This document shows, piece after piece, positions 5,513-6,228 of a stretch of DNA of 6,228 bases. The notes under the pieces are model-generated. The model saw only the letters and a program-made list of their open reading frames with translations, was not told the origin of the DNA and did no database searches. Both the position numbers and the translations under genes were made by a program. The stretch spans positions 1 to 6,228 of the forward strand of contig JAPLOT010000358.1 of the NCBI GenBank assembly GCA_026400595.1, written 5' to 3'. Every line of letters begins with the position of its first letter. Position 1 is the stretch's first letter. This stretch comes from Alphaproteobacteria bacterium. GTDB lineage: Bacteria; Pseudomonadota; Alphaproteobacteria; Rhizobiales; Aestuariivirgaceae.

Positions 5513-6228
5513 TCATCTCCTAGCGAAGTCTGCCTGGGTCAGCGTCCGTTTACGCTGGCGCTGCGGCACGGCTTCGCCGGCAACCTTCACGCCGATCAGG
5601 CTGGCCGCCGCGGCGCAGCCGACCAGACAATCGAACCAGTGGTTGTCGGGCTTAGACGGCTTGGGCCGCCACTCATGCACCGTCCGGCCCTGGCCTTGGG
5701 TGATGACGTAGGTTTCCGAGTCGGCGATGTGCTCGGCAAAGAGCCGGTGCTGCTCGGGCTTCTTGCCAAAGAGCGCGAGCGCCCCGTGGTCGCCGGCGAT
5801 AGTGGCAAGGCGGGCGTGGACGAAGGTCTTCCAGGAGTTGGCGTCGAAGGCGACGTGCCGGAACTCGCTCGACCGTGACACGTTGGGGATGTACCAGTTG
5901 CAGCCGTGGCGTTCTCCAGGCCGGCGGGTGTAGGCGGCCATCGGCTTATTCCCGGCCCGCAGGCCCATGCCCTTCGACAGCAACACGGCCTGGCCGACCT
6001 TGACGGCGACAGCGTTGCACACGCCAGGCAGATAGCCTGAGTCGATGAGCAGCCGCTCCACTTGCAGGGACGCGCCATCCGTCCGAGCCCATGGCCGGGC
6101 CAGCAGTTCCAAAGCCAGTTTCTCCAAGCCGGCCTGAACGGCGCCTTCGCGCCCCGCGCCGCGGAATGATGCGGCCAGCATGTGCGTGGCGTCACGGAGT
6201 GTGAAGTACAGCCGCTTCTGGTCGGGGA
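5513..6228 (-). CDS. Phage terminase large subunit, GpA-type, C-terminal nuclease part (5' end outside window)
   Basis: The frame is open to the right edge, showing the last 237 residues of the protein that packages phage DNA into the capsid. Visible sequence opens PDQKRLYFTLRDATHMLAAS, so a start at the internal Met (6181) would be wrong. The part seen is the RNase H-like nuclease that cuts DNA during packaging. LLIDSGYLPGVCNAVAV carries the expected first acidic residue of that fold. Then come RPGERHGCNWYIP, RHVAFDANSWKTFVHARL and GRTVHEWRPKPSKPDNHWFD, whose last Asp in DNHWFDCLVGC is the usual conserved acidic position near the end of GpA proteins. The ATPase half lies outside the window. 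GC is high here (41 of 60 bases at 5521-5580). Family assignment rests on remembered motif patterns and looks firm; the host lineage does not. Confidence 0.85.
   Translation of the reverse strand, partial: PDQKRLYFTLRDATHMLAASFRGAGREGAVQAGLEKLALELLARPWARTDGASLQVERLLIDSGYLPGVCNAVAVKVGQAVLLSKGMGLRAGNKPMAAYTRRPGERHGCNWYIPNVSRSSEFRHVAFDANSWKTFVHARLATIAGDHGALALFGKKPEQHRLFAEHIADSETYVITQGQGRTVHEWRPKPSKPDNHWFDCLVGCAAAASLIGVKVAGEAVPQRQRKRTLTQADFARR
5517..5521 (-). promoter_or_regulatory. Ribosome binding site of the zinc-ribbon gene, within the terminase 3' end
   Basis: AGGAG on the minus strand lies 5 bases before ATG 5511 and overlaps the final arginine codons of the terminase, tying the two genes together in one translational unit. 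Confidence 0.65.

Noticed and set aside
5596..6195. Second minus-strand frame of 199 codons within the terminase
   Set aside because: Its Ser/Pro/Arg/Thr-rich translation is a typical off-frame shadow; the terminase frame has clear family motifs.
1..6228. CRISPR arrays, tRNA genes, insertion sequences, attachment-site repeats
   Set aside because: No regularly spaced repeats, cloverleaf-like sequence, transposase motif or matching direct repeats at the cassette borders were found by eye.

Overview
The window reads as part of an integrated bacteriophage, or a phage-derived island, in a bacterial genome with moderately high GC. All supportable genes lie on the minus strand and are read right to left. 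At the right edge is the C-terminal part of a GpA-type phage terminase large subunit. It is followed after 1 nt by a 65-residue NrdR-like zinc-ribbon gene of a kind often seen in phage genomes. The terminase's sequence style (RH..D.N.WK.FVHARL and DNHWFDCLVGC blocks) reminds me of terminases in prophages of Planctomycetes and related environmental bacteria. That host assignment is only an impression. No rRNA, tRNA, CRISPR array or insertion sequence was seen.

Left of these two phage genes (5183 down to 272) is a compact cassette of three unrecognised genes that does not look like phage structural or replication functions. Gene A (1053 aa, GTG start) has an N-terminal PD-(D/E)XK/Mrr-like nuclease-type domain with an altered catalytic motif, a long TPR-like helical array and an unassigned C-terminal half. 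Gene B (372 aa) starts inside the end of gene A and encodes a membrane protein with about six predicted transmembrane segments and a cysteine-bearing C-terminal tail. Gene C (202 aa) begins 33 nt after gene B and has an N-terminal four-cysteine zinc ribbon. Strong Shine-Dalgarno sites and tight spacing suggest one transcription unit.

The left end (1-271) holds a noncoding-looking gap with a perfect 8-bp GC-rich stem-loop, then the probable start of another minus-strand gene that leaves the window. The cassette therefore sits between the terminase/zinc-ribbon pair and the next gene, a place where phages commonly carry accessory cargo. My inference is that A-B-C is a candidate accessory system, possibly anti-phage: a TPR sensor/scaffold with a nuclease-like head, a membrane partner and a small zinc protein. 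Function is not demonstrated by the sequence.
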